Of a stretch of 64,000 nt of DNA, positions 25,380 through 38,200 are shown piece after piece. Numbering within the stretch: the first letter of the stretch is position 1; every line of letters begins with the position of its first letter. Source of the DNA: Paenibacillus athensensis (GTDB lineage Bacteria > Bacillota > Bacilli > Paenibacillales > NBRC-103111); NCBI RefSeq assembly GCF_004514475.2, contig NZ_MYFO02000007.1, positions 124,001 through 188,000 of the forward strand, read 5' to 3'. The position numbers and the translations under genes are program-made. The notes below the pieces were generated by a model. That model had not been told where the DNA came from, searched no databases, and saw only the letters and a program-made list of their open reading frames with translations.

Positions 25380-27113
25380 CTACCCCGCAGGCTCAAGCGG
25401 AATCGCCGCATGGAGCCGAATGCCCGCGCCGTTGGCGTCCGCTTGAATCCGGCCCTTATACTTTGCTGCAATTTCGCTGGCTACGGCTATGTCCGCGCCA
25501 ACGGACCGTTGCGTGACGCTGCTGGAGGAAGCGGTACCAGGCGCGTCCTTTCCGCCGTCAGGGCTCGTCACGGCAACATGCAGCAGCTGCTGCTCCAGCC
25601 AGCAGCGCAGCTCGACGTACCGCTGCTCGGGACGCACTCTCGCTGCTTCTCCGAAGGCCGTATCGACCAGACTGCCGATCAGCCGCACCAGATCGACCGA
25701 CTTGGCTCCCGGCGGAAACGCAGGCAGCTCCTCAAAATGATGGACAAACCGGATGTTCTCGTTCTCCGCGCGCATCACCTTGCTTTGCACCAGCGCCGCA
25801 ACCGCCGGTTCACCGATCTGGATGAGATCGCCGATGCTTCTCACATCGCCGATCATCTCCTCCGTATAGTTCTTCAGCTCGTTGATTTGCCCCAGCTCAA
25901 CAAGCGCATGAATCGTGCTGACATGATTAATGAAATCGTGCCGTTGGCCGCGAATGCTGCGAAACAGCGTATTCAGCTCGTCAACGTAGGTCGCTTGCGT
26001 ATCGCTGACCGCTTTGTCCTGCGACTTGGCAAACGAATAATTCAGAACGAACATGACCGCAATGCAAAAGCACGTCGCCACAATGATAATCAACAGCAGC
26101 TGCAGCATCGTCTCGTCCAGCTCGCTTTGAATCTGCCCGTAATCAGTCGTAATGGCAATAACATAGGTGTCGATGCCAAAGCCGATGTCGTTCAGCTCGT
26201 CCGCCTTGACCGGCAGAAACGTCTTGAAGACGTGCTTGCCGTTTAATAAAGCGTCATAGCTGACCGGCTTGCGGGTACGCAGCACCTCATCCACAATCCC
26301 CTCGTCCATCGTCCGGTTCGCGTAATCATACGAGCCGAAAAACACGGGCAAAATCTGACGCGGCCAGTAGGACGGCATGTATTGACTCAGGGTTGCGTCC
26401 CGCGAGTTGCCGAAGGTGGAGGGATTAATGCCGCTGATTTCGAGAATCGTCGGATTCGTTGTCCGAATCCCGGAAATAATCGCATTAATGCCAAGCTGCT
26501 TCTGGTAATCCAGAAATACGGCGTCGTTAATATACGGGCCAGTGATATAATTCGTGCTGCCGTCATAGAAATATCCGTGCTTCTCCATAGCTCCGCCAGG
26601 ATCCCAGCCCTCGTAAGGTGGCGACCAGAAATGCTCTAGCCGCTGCCCCCAATTGAAGGAAACGATATCCCTCAACTGCAGCAGCTCATGCAGCGCCTTC
26701 TCCACGATCCCCTGGTCCTTCATCTTCATGCCGATCTGCCCGGGCGTCGACGACTTGTCCACCGCCAGCTCTCCGCGGTCGCTAGGCATGAGTACAATCC
26801 CGTTGATTTGCAGCTTGTCCGCCAGCGCTTCCAACTGAGTGTTGCTGATCCGGCGAATATCCGGACCCAGCTCGGCCTGGGCAGCCACGCTATCCGAGCG
26901 CAGCCGCTCGCCCACCAGCCGCTCGACGAACTGCTCGCCCTGAATGGTCCGCAGGAGCGACGCGTGAACCTGCAGCGCCTCCGTGGCCATCGTATCCATC
27001 ATTTTTTTCTCCAGCGTATGCTTGCTGACCCAGTAATAAAAAACATTATTCACGACCAGCAACGCGATCAAAGCCAGAATTAAAACGACCGATATACGCT
27101 TGTACTTCCCCAC
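25380..27113 (-). CDS. SpoOB/CitA-type sensor kinase paralogue with degenerate ATP-binding domain
   Basis: This is a 577-residue protein. GTG 27113 is nine bases after GGGGAGG and aligns with the start of the upstream paralogue; a TTG at 27134 is an alternative. TM1 lies at about residues 8-27, an extracellular sensor domain spans about 28-330, then TM2 at about 335-360. The SpoOB-type helix retains the phosphoacceptor H392 (RGQRHDFINHVSTIHALVEL). The N-box reads GSLVDTAFGEA where the paralogue has GNLVDNAFDEV. The region that holds the G1 and G2 boxes in the paralogue is replaced by a Ser/Gly linker (PDGGKDAPGTASSSSV). ATP binding therefore looks lost while dimerisation and phosphotransfer could remain. 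Confidence 0.8.
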   Translation of the reverse strand: MGKYKRISVVLILALIALLVVNNVFYYWVSKHTLEKKMMDTMATEALQVHASLLRTIQGEQFVERLVGERLRSDSVAAQAELGPDIRRISNTQLEALADKLQINGIVLMPSDRGELAVDKSSTPGQIGMKMKDQGIVEKALHELLQLRDIVSFNWGQRLEHFWSPPYEGWDPGGAMEKHGYFYDGSTNYITGPYINDAVFLDYQKQLGINAIISGIRTTNPTILEISGINPSTFGNSRDATLSQYMPSYWPRQILPVFFGSYDYANRTMDEGIVDEVLRTRKPVSYDALLNGKHVFKTFLPVKADELNDIGFGIDTYVIAITTDYGQIQSELDETMLQLLLIIIVATCFCIAVMFVLNYSFAKSQDKAVSDTQATYVDELNTLFRSIRGQRHDFINHVSTIHALVELGQINELKNYTEEMIGDVRSIGDLIQIGEPAVAALVQSKVMRAENENIRFVHHFEELPAFPPGAKSVDLVRLIGSLVDTAFGEAARVRPEQRYVELRCWLEQQLLHVAVTSPDGGKDAPGTASSSSVTQRSVGADIAVASEIAAKYKGRIQADANGAGIRLHAAIPLEPAG

Positions 27114-27178
27114 CGTGCCTGCCCTCCCCGCCAAGCGCTCCGCTTTCCGAATGTATGATAAGACTTACAATATCCTTT

Positions 27179-27187
27179 ATTCTATCA
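27179..27187 (-). promoter_or_regulatory. Extended -10 element (TGATAGAAT) before the degenerate kinase gene
   Basis: TGATAGAAT lies 66 bases upstream of the GTG start and just downstream of the terminator of the preceding gene. The identical nonamer occurs upstream of the paralogue at 29138-29146. No consensus -35 is present at either site. Confidence 0.4.
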
Positions 27188-27229
27188 TGTTTTCTACAAA
27201 AACCCTATAAGGAATTCTGACTTCCGGCG

Positions 27230-27253
27230 AAAAAAAAGAGCCGCTGCCGGCTC
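27230..27253 (-). terminator. Intrinsic terminator after the intact kinase gene
   Basis: GAGCCG, a four-base loop and CGGCTC are followed by eight T on the minus strand. It separates the two kinase paralogues into different transcription units. Confidence 0.9.
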
Positions 27254-27292
27254 CCTCATCATTATTGGCCGCCGCGCGCCCCAGCGCGCCAT

Positions 27293-29089
27293 TCAGCTCG
27301 CCTTGTGCACCGATGCTTGCAGCGGAATCGCCACCTGAAACTTGACGCCCTCTGCGCTTTCCACATGGATGCGGCCCTTGTATTTATGCAAAATGTCCTT
27401 GGTGATCGATAGCCCCAGACCGGAATGGTCGCTCCTGCTCTTGGAGGAGTAGCCGGGCTCAAAAATCCGTCCGATCTGCTCCTCGCTCAAATAGCCGGGA
27501 TTGCTTACCGTAATCCGCAGCATCCGGTCCTCGATCCAGCCCCGCAGCTCAACACGCCGCTCTTCCTGCGGCAGCTTGATCACTTCGTCAAAGGCATTGT
27601 CGACCAGATTGCCGATGATCCGCACCACGTCGACCGACTTGACCCCCGAAGGGAATCGCGACAAGTCGTGAAATTCATGAGTGAACCGGATATTCTGGCT
27701 TTCCGCCAGCACGATCTTCGTCTGCACCAGCGCCGCAACCGCCGGCTGACCGATCTCGATAATATCTTCAATCTTCTTGACGTCGCCGATCATTTCCTCG
27801 GTATAGCGCTTCAGCTCACGAATGTCTCCCAGCTCCAAGAGCGCATGAATCGTACTGACATGATTGAGAAAATCGTGCCGCTGACCGCGAATGCTGCGGA
27901 ACAGATTGTTCATTTCCTCAATATACGTCGCCTGCGTGGCGCTGACGGCCTGGTCCTTTGATTTGGTAAACAAATAATTCAGCAGCACCATGATCCCGAC
28001 GCAAAAAATCGTAACCAGCAAAATCAGCAGCGACAGCTGGAGCAGCGTATGGTTCAATTCGCTTTGAATAAATTCATAGTCCGACGTAATACCGATGACA
28101 TAATAATTGATCGTTTGCAGCGTTCTGGCGGCGTCCGCGTTCTCGACCGTGCCCAGCTCGTCCAGATTGCTTTCGGTAAATACCGGAATAAACGTCTTGA
28201 ACACGTGCTTGCCGTTCACGATGGCATCGTAGCTGGAAGGCTTCTTCGTGTCGAGCGCCTTGCGGATGTGCTGCCGGTCGGGATCGACGTTGACATAATC
28301 GTAGGAGCCGAAAAAAATCGGAATATAATAGCGCGGCGTCCACGTCTGTCCCCGCTCGTTGGTCACTTCCATTTGCGCTTGGCCAAAGGTAGTTGCATTG
28401 ATCCCGCTGATTTCCAGAATCGTCGGATTGGTCCGCTTCGTGTCCTGAATAATCGCTTGAATGCCAACCTCCTTATCGTAGTCGCGGAACGTTTGATCGT
28501 TGATAAATGGATTAATCAGATAGTTGGTCGAACCGTCGTAGTAATAGCCGTATTTATTGACTTCCTTGACATTCGTATCGGAGACGGAATAAGGCCCGCT
28601 CCAAAAATTCGGCAGGCTTTGCCCCCACTGGAGCTTGCTGACGTTATTGCTGGCGAACAGCTCCTGGAACGCCTGATACCACAGGCCCCAGGACTTCGTG
28701 CTGAGACCGATTTCATCCCGATAAGACGATTTATATAACGTGATGTTGTCATCTGTTTTTTTCAATAACGTAATCGCCTTCAGATTCAGCTTCGCCGCCA
28801 GCTCATCCAGCTGCTCATTGCTGACCTGCTCGACGTCGGGATCCAGATGGGCCTGAATCGCAATGCCGTCCGAACGCAGACGTTCCCCAACCAGACGCTC
28901 GACAAAACGCTCGCCCTCCTTGGTCCGCAGCAGCGACACATGGATCTGCCGGGCTTCCGTTACCATGTTGTCGACGACCTTTTCCTCCAGCGTTTCCTTG
29001 CTGATCATATAATAAAACGTATTGTTGACGATCAACAGCGCTACAAGCGCTGATACCAGTATGATAGAAATTTTTTTGAAGTTATTGAT
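27293..29089 (-). CDS. SpoOB/CitA-type sensor histidine kinase (apparent AUC start)
   Basis: The frame aligned to the paralogue begins at ATC 29089, eight bases after AAGGAGGG. From there the product is 598 residues and its first 27 residues align without gaps to the paralogue. The first conventional start in frame is TTG 29035, which would cut TM1 in half and has no ribosome binding site. The protein has TM1, an extracellular sensor domain, TM2 near 360, H405 in RGQRHDFLNHVSTIH, N-box GNLVDNAFDEV, and G-boxes in IFEPGYSSKSRSDHSGLGLS. It therefore should be a working kinase. No response regulator of the CitB/DctR type lies nearby, so the partner is elsewhere. Confidence 0.82.
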   Translation of the reverse strand: MNNFKKISIILVSALVALLIVNNTFYYMISKETLEEKVVDNMVTEARQIHVSLLRTKEGERFVERLVGERLRSDGIAIQAHLDPDVEQVSNEQLDELAAKLNLKAITLLKKTDDNITLYKSSYRDEIGLSTKSWGLWYQAFQELFASNNVSKLQWGQSLPNFWSGPYSVSDTNVKEVNKYGYYYDGSTNYLINPFINDQTFRDYDKEVGIQAIIQDTKRTNPTILEISGINATTFGQAQMEVTNERGQTWTPRYYIPIFFGSYDYVNVDPDRQHIRKALDTKKPSSYDAIVNGKHVFKTFIPVFTESNLDELGTVENADAARTLQTINYYVIGITSDYEFIQSELNHTLLQLSLLILLVTIFCVGIMVLLNYLFTKSKDQAVSATQATYIEEMNNLFRSIRGQRHDFLNHVSTIHALLELGDIRELKRYTEEMIGDVKKIEDIIEIGQPAVAALVQTKIVLAESQNIRFTHEFHDLSRFPSGVKSVDVVRIIGNLVDNAFDEVIKLPQEERRVELRGWIEDRMLRITVSNPGYLSEEQIGRIFEPGYSSKSRSDHSGLGLSITKDILHKYKGRIHVESAEGVKFQVAIPLQASVHKAS

Positions 29090-29137
29090 GATCGCACCCT
29101 CCTTGCAGCCTCGTTCATTTGCAGGCCCGGTGCTTCT

Positions 29138-29146
29138 ATTCTATCA
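29138..29146 (-). promoter_or_regulatory. Extended -10 element (TGATAGAAT) before the intact kinase gene
   Basis: This is the same nonamer as at 27179-27187, about 50 bases upstream of the apparent start. Its presence at both paralogues suggests the promoter was duplicated with the gene. Confidence 0.4.
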
Positions 29147-29202
29147 CGTTTCAGCGCGAAAACTACATGATTATAGAGCTTGAATAAGTTATAGGCCTTC
29201 AC

Positions 29203-29259
29203 AAAAAAGTCCTTTAAAGCAGCCTGTAACGTGGTAGCGTCGCAGGCCGCTTTAAAGGA
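29203..29259 (-). terminator. Intrinsic terminator of the giant gene
   Basis: TCCTTTAAAGC and GCTTTAAAGGA, extended inward by GCCTG/CAGGC, form a stem of about 16 bp. A C and six T follow on the minus strand. It begins 19 bases after the stop codon. Confidence 0.88.
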
Positions 29260-29277
29260 AATTACACCGACCACTGT

Positions 29278-32200
29278 TTAGTTAATTTGCACTGGCGTTA
29301 CACGCATGGTTTTGGAGCCGTCTCCCAATTGGCCGCTGTCGTTTGCTCCCCACGACCATAAGGTTCCGTCGCTCTTACTGGCGACATTGAAACTGCCGCC
29401 TGCGCTAAAATCAACAATAGAAGAAATCGTCGATACTTGGACCGGAGCATATTTAATATTGTAATATCCGCTAGTCCCGTTTCCGACCTGACCGGATGCT
29501 CCATAGCCCCAAGCCCAAACAGTTCCGTCGTTTTTTAACGCTAACGTATGAAGCGCACCCGATTCAATTTTGGAAATACCCGTGAGAGTAGCTTGAACTG
29601 GCAATACGCTAGAGCTTACGCCTGTGCCGTTCCCTAATTGACCATACGTATTCTGCCCCCACGTCCAAACTGTACTGTCATTTTTCAAAGCAACACTGTG
29701 GTAACTTCCTGCAGTGATGCTTACAATGCCGCTTAGACCTGTAACTGTAACCGGGGTGCTGCTACTACTTGTGCTTCCTCTGCCTAACTGACCGTACGAT
29801 CCGTCGCCCCAGACTTTGACGGTACCGTCGTTCATAACGGCCAGACTGTGAAGACTTCCGGCAGCTATTTTAGCAACCCCTGATAATGTTGTGATCTGCG
29901 TAGGCACCACACGATAGCCGCTGCTTGCACCTATGCCCAACTGACCATTACTGTTGCTACCCCAAGACCATAGGGTTCCGTCGCTCTTTAGCGCTAGATT
30001 GTGGGATCCTGATGCAGCAATCGCGATGACATTGGTTAAGCCCGAAACCATCACAGGCGTTTTGCGGTTCGTTGTCGTCCCGTCTCCCAAGTTTCCCGTG
30101 GTATTATAGCCCCATGACCAAACTGTTCCATCGTTTTTTAGCGCGATGCTGTGATAGTTGCCTGCGGAAATCGCCACGATTGAGGTTAAATTCGGGATTT
30201 GTGCGGGCCTTGTTTTAGCAGTGGTCGTGCCATCCCCCAGCTGTCCGTAGAGGTTGTCTCCCCAAGACCAAACGGTTCCATCGGCTTTTAATTGAAGGGT
30301 ATGCGCATCGCCCCCCGACAGCATCGGACCGCCAGTTAGCGCAAGCGTAATTTTGAACCATGCCGCCGTTGACCATGCCGACCACGTACTGCCATCGTTG
30401 ACTCTGACTCTTACCTGAAGATTCTGGCTGGCCGGCAGATCCCCAGCTGCCGTCCAATTGCCCGTCCCTGCAGTAGTGTTTTGATTTACAGTAGTGTCTA
30501 CAAGTACAGTGGTTCCGGCTTCGTTAAGAATCTGAATTTGGGAGGCCGAAAACACGGTGCCCACATCGTCTGTCTGCGACCATGAAACGGTCGGCTTGGC
30601 CACAGAAACACTAGTTGGCGCAGCTTGTGAGCCACTCGGTGAAATCAAGGATACTGCTGGTGCTACATTCGCTTTAACCATGACCGGAGAAAATACATTT
30701 GCTACAGTTCCGTTGCCCACCTGCCCATTGGCATTGTAACCCCAGGCGTACAAATTCCCTGCACCAGATAAGGCTAAGCTGTGACTGCCGCCACCGGAAA
30801 TGCTTCTGATGTTGGACAAGCCGGATACAGGCACTGGCGTATATCTATGGGAAGTCGTGCCATCGCCAAGCGAGCCAAGGCTATTATTTCCCCATACCCA
30901 CACTGTACCATCATTTTTCAAAGCTAGACTATAATTGCCTCCGGCCGCAACAAGAGCTATGTTAGCAAGAGACGTGACCTGAATCGGAACGCGGCTGTCT
31001 ACGCTGGAGTTATTGCCAAGTTGTCCGAAGTTGTTAGAGCCCCATGCCCAAACGGTTCCATCGGTCTTCAGAGCTAAGCTATGAGAACCAGAAGGAGCGG
31101 CAGCGATTGCTTTAATTTGCGAGATTCCGGAAATTTGGACAGGAACGCGACTGCTCGAATTATTGCCGTTCCCCAGTTGCCCTTGCGTTCCTTCTCCCCA
31201 CCCCCAGACGGTTCCATCCCCTTTGAGAGCCAAACTATGGCTTCCACCCGCCGCAATGCGAACGATTCCACTGAGATTGGACACCTGTATAGCCCGAGGG
31301 AACATCCCTCCCGGATCATTGCCACTGCCTATTTGTCCAGCGTTATTATAACCCCACGCCCAAACCGTACCATCGCTCTTAAGAGCCAGTGTATGGTAGC
31401 TTCCGGAAGAAATGCTGATTACATTAGTCAAATTATTATTGCTGATATCCTTAACCTGCACAGGTACGGATCTATTGGCATAGGTTCCGTCTCCCAGTTC
31501 GCCTGAAGCATTATAACCCCATGCCCAAACTGTACCGTCATTCTTAACGGCAACGCTAAATCCTCCTCCAGCCGACACAGCCGCGATAGCGCTTAGTCCC
31601 GTAATAGGAACAGCGGTAGTCTGTGTTGGAACGGCTGCGGTTCCTAATTGCCCGAACGAATTATCTCCCCAGCCCCATACGGTGCCATCAGCTCGCAGTT
31701 GCAGGCTGTGTGAACTTCCGCCCACTACCGGGAAATCATTGATGATAGCAGGCTTGATGGTCATCCATCCGGGGCTTGACCACTCGGACCAGTCCAGTCC
31801 GTCCGATACCCTGACCATCACCTTCAGCTTAACGGATTGAGGGAGCACCGAAGATGGTCTCCAGCTCTTGGTAGTGCCTGTAAAATTGCCATTGATTGCG
31901 CCTGTGTCCAAAACCATCGTGTTCGTTTCATTCCATACCTGAACCTGATACGCAGTAAAGACCGTTTGCTCGTCATCGAGCTGATTCCACAACACTACAG
32001 GGAACAGATCGGTAAACATGGTTGGCGCCGCTGCAGAGCCTTTTGGTGTTTCAAGCGAAACTTCCGGCTTGCGATTGGTGATGTTCAGCCAGCCGCTGCT
32101 CGACCATGCCGACCAACCGGTTTGATTTTGCACGCGAACGCGAACTTGCATCACTGGATTTTGCGCAGGAATCGCACTCAGCGTCCATGAACCGCTGCCA

Positions 32201-35200
32201 GCGCTCGTATCCTGAGCCATTATCCCGGAATCAAGCAGCAGATCCCCAGTTTCGTTGAATACCTGTACCTGGAAGGCTGTAAACACCGTACCGCCATTTA
32301 CAGCCGTCTGACTCCAATTAATGACCGGAACACCTGTGAAAGCAGCCGGGCTTTGACGATCCGCCGATAATCCATTCAACGAAACCTGCGGCGGTAAAAA
32401 CAAGGTCAACCGCACCGGCTCGCTGCTGTTTATGGCAGTATCGTTACCCAATTGTCCGTAATCGTTCATGCCCCAAGACCAGACACTTCCATCGGATTTC
32501 AGTGCAGTGACCCTATCTCTGCTGGCAGAGAGGTTCACAATGTTAGTGACACCGATACGTTGAATAGGAACTGTTACCATAGTACCGGAGGAACAAGCTG
32601 TTGGCGCACAATAGCTTGTGATGACACCCCACTCCCATACGGTTCCGTCAGAACGGAGTGCTGCATGGCGATTGCCGTCAGTCGCAACAAGATCGACATG
32701 GTCGAGGCCTTGAACAAGAACAGGATTTTCGGTGAATCCGTAAATATCCTGAACCCGCTGATCAAGAATCCAAACCGTTCCATCCCGTTTTAAAGCCACA
32801 ATTTTGCTGCCGCTTGCGCTGATTTGCCGCACTTGATCGATCGGGAGCTTCATGATGTTCGTATCTGCCAGTGCCTTGTTCCCCCATACCGTTCCATCGG
32901 TTTTCAGGAAAAGGCCATATTCGTCTGTCATGCTGATCGCAACGTTATTCGAACCTGCGCTTGAGAACACTTGTGGCATAAGCGTATTGCTTCCCGGCAC
33001 ATAGCGTCCCCATATGCGGATTGTCCCGTCTTGCAGCAAGGCCAAGCTGAAGTTTTTCCCTGCGGACACGGCAGCTACGTCGTGCAGAGCAGAAATTTGA
33101 ACAGGAGCGCTGCGGTTAATTGTCGTTCCATCTCCTAGTTGTCCTTGCCCATTCTGCCCCCAAGCCCATACGGTCCCGTCAGTTTTCAGAGCCAGACTAT
33201 AGCCGTCGCCTGCCGCGACTTGAATCACGGAAGCCAGACCAGGTACAGTAACTGCAACTTTTTTCATCGAGCCTGTCGTACCGTCGCCAATTTGCCCGTA
33301 AGCGTTGCTTCCCCAAGCTTGGACGGAGCCCGTCGAGTCGACAAACAAGGTATGGTCTGTTCCCGCTGCGACTTTCCCCAAACCTGTTCCGGTGATTTTC
33401 AGCCACTTGACTTCAGACCATGAAGATACGATCAAACCGTCAGATACCCTGACCCTTGCTTGAAGCTTGTGATTAAGCGGCAGCGTTGACGTATTAAGCA
33501 TAATCTGCCGGCTTGCCGAATCAGAGCCTTCGAACTGCTGCCCGCTATCATAGAGCAGATTTCCCAAGTCATCACGAATCTCAACCTGGTAGGTAGAGAA
33601 AGTTGTCTTATAATCGTCCAATTGCTTCCACGACAATCTCGCAGAAGGAACTTGCATCAATTCTGGAGCTGCTTCGTTATTGGTCTGACCATCCAGTTCC
33701 ACGCGCGCTGCCGCATTGCTTTTGAGCTGCACCGGAATGCTGCTGGCTTGGCCAACGCCATCTCCAAGCTGGCCTTTATCATTCCATCCCCACGACTGTA
33801 CGGTCGAGTTCTCAGTAACAACGGCAACAAAATTATTGCCACCAGCTACTGCACTGCCCTGAATGCCTGGTTTTTGTAAAGGCAAGCTGCCATCTACGTA
33901 GTAGAGTACCCCATCAACGATTTCAGAAAGCGTGACGCCAAACTCCCAAACGGTTCCATCGCTTTTCAAAGCAATGCTCTTTCTGTTGGCAGCCGTCATG
34001 CTTGTTATTTGAGAAAGGCCGATAACCGGACCTGGGGTAGCAGACGGCGTATACGATGCCGTTCCGTTGCCCAATTGTCCTACTTCATTGGCACCCCAAG
34101 CCCATACAGTCCCATCGTCTTTCAGAGCCAGCCTATGCGAAGAGCTAGAATCTACAAGAACCACATGATCGATCGGCGCCTGTTCCACACCATTATTCCA
34201 GAACCATACGTTTCCGTCACTTTTTACTACATAGGCGGTCAAGCTAGACGAAACACCCACGTTGTCTTGCCCAAAGTGAGTAAGCTTAATTGGAGTCAAG
34301 GAGCCCAAGCCATTATCATAGTAACTATGCGATTTGCCGCCCCATGCCCAGACGCTTCCGTCCGTTGCCAAAGCAAGGCTGTATGTACCTCCAGCGGAAA
34401 TAGCTACTGCAGACGGCAGGCCGACCACTTGCATCGGAACCGCCCGATCCGTTGTCGTTCCATCCCCTAATGCTCCCTCCGAATTGCCACCCCACGCCCA
34501 GACAGTGCCATCGCCCTGAAGTGCCAGACTGTGGCTCTCTCCTGCGGCAACAGCTACGATATTCGATAAATTAGAAACCTGAGTGGCCGTAGACTGGATG
34601 CCGTTAACCAATCCATTACCAAGTTGCCCCTTTGTATTGAGCCCCCAGGCCCATACACTGCCATCAGCCTTCACCTGCAGCGTATGATTGCTGCCCGAAA
34701 CCAGCGGGTTGTTCGTCAGAATCGAAACCCGCCTGCTCGTTGAAGATAAGTTGCCTGCTTCATCTCTGGCTCTTACTTCTATCACATGATACACATTGGG
34801 TTTCAGATGTATAGCTTTAAACGTAAGGGTACTCGTGCTTCCGGACATCTGCTCGTCTACAAAAATGTCGTATGCAACGGAGGACAAATTGTCCTCGGAT
34901 GCATTCCAAGATACCGTCACACTTGTTGCATCCTTGGCGATCATCTTCAACCTTTGCGGAACAGACGGCGGGGTTTTATCAATTTTGAGAAGAGCCTCTG
35001 CCGTGCTGCTTATATTCCCCGCATAATCGATCGTTCTGGCGTAAATGTGATGAATTCCTTCCTGATCGACAGTTACCGCGCTGGTATAATCAGTCCATTC
35101 GCCGCCCTCATCGAGCTTATATTGACTCAACCTGATTCCGCTTAGTGTCTCCGCCCCAGGTGTAACGGTAAACGAGCCTGATTGAGTCCAGGAAATCGGG

Positions 35201-38200
35201 TCTGGATGAATAACCGGGTGCTCCGGCGGCGTTTTGTCAATTTTCAGCTCAATGGAAACCTCTTGACCGATATGGCCTACAAGGTCTACCGTCCTCGAAT
35301 ATAGCGTCGTAATGCCTTCTTCGCGCCACGGAACCGGCGAGCTATAATCTTGCCATTCCCCGTTCGCACCTATTTTATATTGCGATTTGGCGACCCCGCT
35401 CATAGCGTCGATGCCATCCAGTACAGAGAAGACAATCTGCGAATTGCTCCAATCGTAGGTGCTCAGCGTGACAGACGGTTGCGCAGGGGCTTCCGTATCG
35501 ACCCTCAAACTCAATGTTTGCTCGGTCTCCAAGTGACCGAAATTATCCTGAGAGAAGTAGCTGACAACGTGATTTCCTTGCGTTTGAATCGTAAACGGTG
35601 CCGCATAAACCGTCAAAGGACCATCATCGATCTGGTAAAAAGTTTTCAGAACGCCGCTTTGCGTATCGTTGGCCGATAAAGCAATCGGTGTGCTCTCTCC
35701 GATCCACGAATTAGTCGGTAAGGAAGCCACTGTAACAGGCGCTTCGTTATCGTTAATAGAGTCCGCGAACGGCATAGTGGCCGACGGATGCAGCACTTGG
35801 ATCGTTCCATTGCCCTCGTAATCATAATTCAGATTTAACATGTGATTATCCGGATTGTCGGGATTAAAGTCGAACTCTAATTTCGTCCCGTCTTTGACAC
35901 CGATATCATAGAGAAGATTAGTGGTCTGCGGGGTTTCTCCCTCGTATCGGTCAAAATCGATGTCCATCGTTCCCATGTCGTATCCTTCAACCTTAAAATG
36001 GACGTTCAGCCCTGACGGCACCACCACCACCTTGGTTTGTCCCAGAACTTTATAAGTGAGCCCTGGAATATCATTGAGGAAAAAGCCCCCGGCGACGAAT
36101 CCCGCAAAATGATTCTCATCGTCGTATACGGACACGGTGACAGGACAATTAAAAGTAACTACTTGACTCCTCTTACTTAGGAACTGCCAGTTTCCTAGAT
36201 TAGTGAAGTTAGGATCTTCCGCTGGTCGATTATTGTAGATGATCTGCGTATAATCACTATAAAGGGAACTGCCCGCCCAATGTTTATTGTATAAAATATC
36301 CATATGATAATACTTGTTGGCATAATAGGTTTGTCTGGTATTTGAATCAAGATCAGCCGCTGCCGACCTGTATGGAACCACGCTATCTCCGTAACCCATT
36401 TGGTATTTATAGTGGTCCTCGACCGAAAGCAGTGGCGTCAGAGGAGTCGGGACTTGTAACGACGTTTTTGTTGTTTTAATCATTTTAATAAAATCAGTTG
36501 GACTATCCGCATCATAACCAACGAACCGATATTGGCTAATCGCAGGATTGATGTTTTGCCCCTCAATCTGATTTCTAAAAGCCTGAGCCTTGCTGTACAA
36601 AACTGCGTTAAAATTATCATGGATGTACGACATTGTGCTTGGATAAGAATTAGCTACAATCTCAGAAACGCCTTTCGTAGATATTTTCGTATAATCGAGG
36701 TAAGTATTCCCAAACTCAGGGACATCGGAATACGCATAAATGTATTTCGACGTCGGCAACAGTTCATAGATGGATGTCATATTATGCATAAACTTGCTCA
36801 AGAAATACTGGTTTACAAAAGGAACCAGCACCTCAGGGACGCCTGAGGACTTTAATGTTCCCAAATCGTCCCCTTCCTCCAATCCTTTAATGGACAGAAG
36901 GCTGCCTAACGAAGGAGGAGCTACACTCAATAATGACTCCACATGCAGTGAAGGATCATTGTAATGATCGATCAAATATTTACGGGTAGGCAATGCTCCT
37001 AAACTGTGCGTTAGGATCGAAATTGGTTCCCCATGTGAATATTTATCGCTCATAGCTTCTTTGACAGCTTGGTCGATACTGGATTGAACGACGGTTCCCC
37101 CTAAATCCAGACGCCAATCGTATGGGGCCTCAACTACATCAATACCGTTACCTTTTAAATAATCGATAAAATCCCCTTGTGTGGTATCGCCCGCAAAGTC
37201 ACGCACGATTTTCGTCGCTTTGATGTTCAACAACGATGTCCCGTCGGACTTTAATGTTAAGCTTGCTGCCGCTTGAGACAACGCTGTAGTAATTAACAGC
37301 GATTTTAACGTTAAATATTCCTGAGCAGGGTAATAAGCATGATCTTGAATATCTTTAAATTTCAAACTATCAAAATCCACCGGAGGCCATACTTTAGCGT
37401 TGCCTAAATAGAGTTCCGACGACATCAAGCCCGGTACAAACACAACAGTCGGTCTGGCGATATAGAAATAAATCACTGATTCGGCGGTTGCTTCAACTGA
37501 ATTATTGCCGTTATAATCTTCCGCTGTAATGGTGGCTTCGTACCATCCCTTCGAGTACCCTCTGTACAGCATGGAAGTTTTGCTTCCATCCAGTTGAAAA
37601 ACCTCCGGATGCGCGTAATCGTAATTGTCCTGACTGTCCTGGCGGTAGACCTTAATCGTAATTTTCGAGATCCCTGACTTGTCGGCGGCCGTGAACATAA
37701 GTGGAATATCGCGATTGACAATTTTGGCCACGGAGGTATCGTAAGTCAAAGTCGTCGTCGGAGCCGTTTTCTCCTGACTGACCCAATAGGATATGCCCGG
37801 CACGTAGCTCGATGCGTTTTCGTTCTGGTCGTAGGCGACGATGACAATACGGTAATAGCCGTATTGCTGCGGAGTCCACGTTACATTTTTGCTGAAGCTG
37901 CTGGAGCTATTGGTCGCGCTGGCAAACCAGATGTTGTCTCCCCAGGATCCGTTCGATTGCTGACGTTGATAGTAGTATTCAACCCTTTTTACAGTCCCTT
38001 TGTCAGCAGCTTGGATATGAATGACGGCATCTTTATATTGCTCGAGTACACTGCCGTAGCTGATAGAAAAACTGGTCTGGTCAATCACCGGAGCTGTAGT
38101 ATCCTTGTTCACATATATAGCCATGCTGCGCTCGGATACATGGTTGCTTTCATCATAGGCTTTGACGATAAACGTATAATAGCCCATGCCCAAATCGGCC

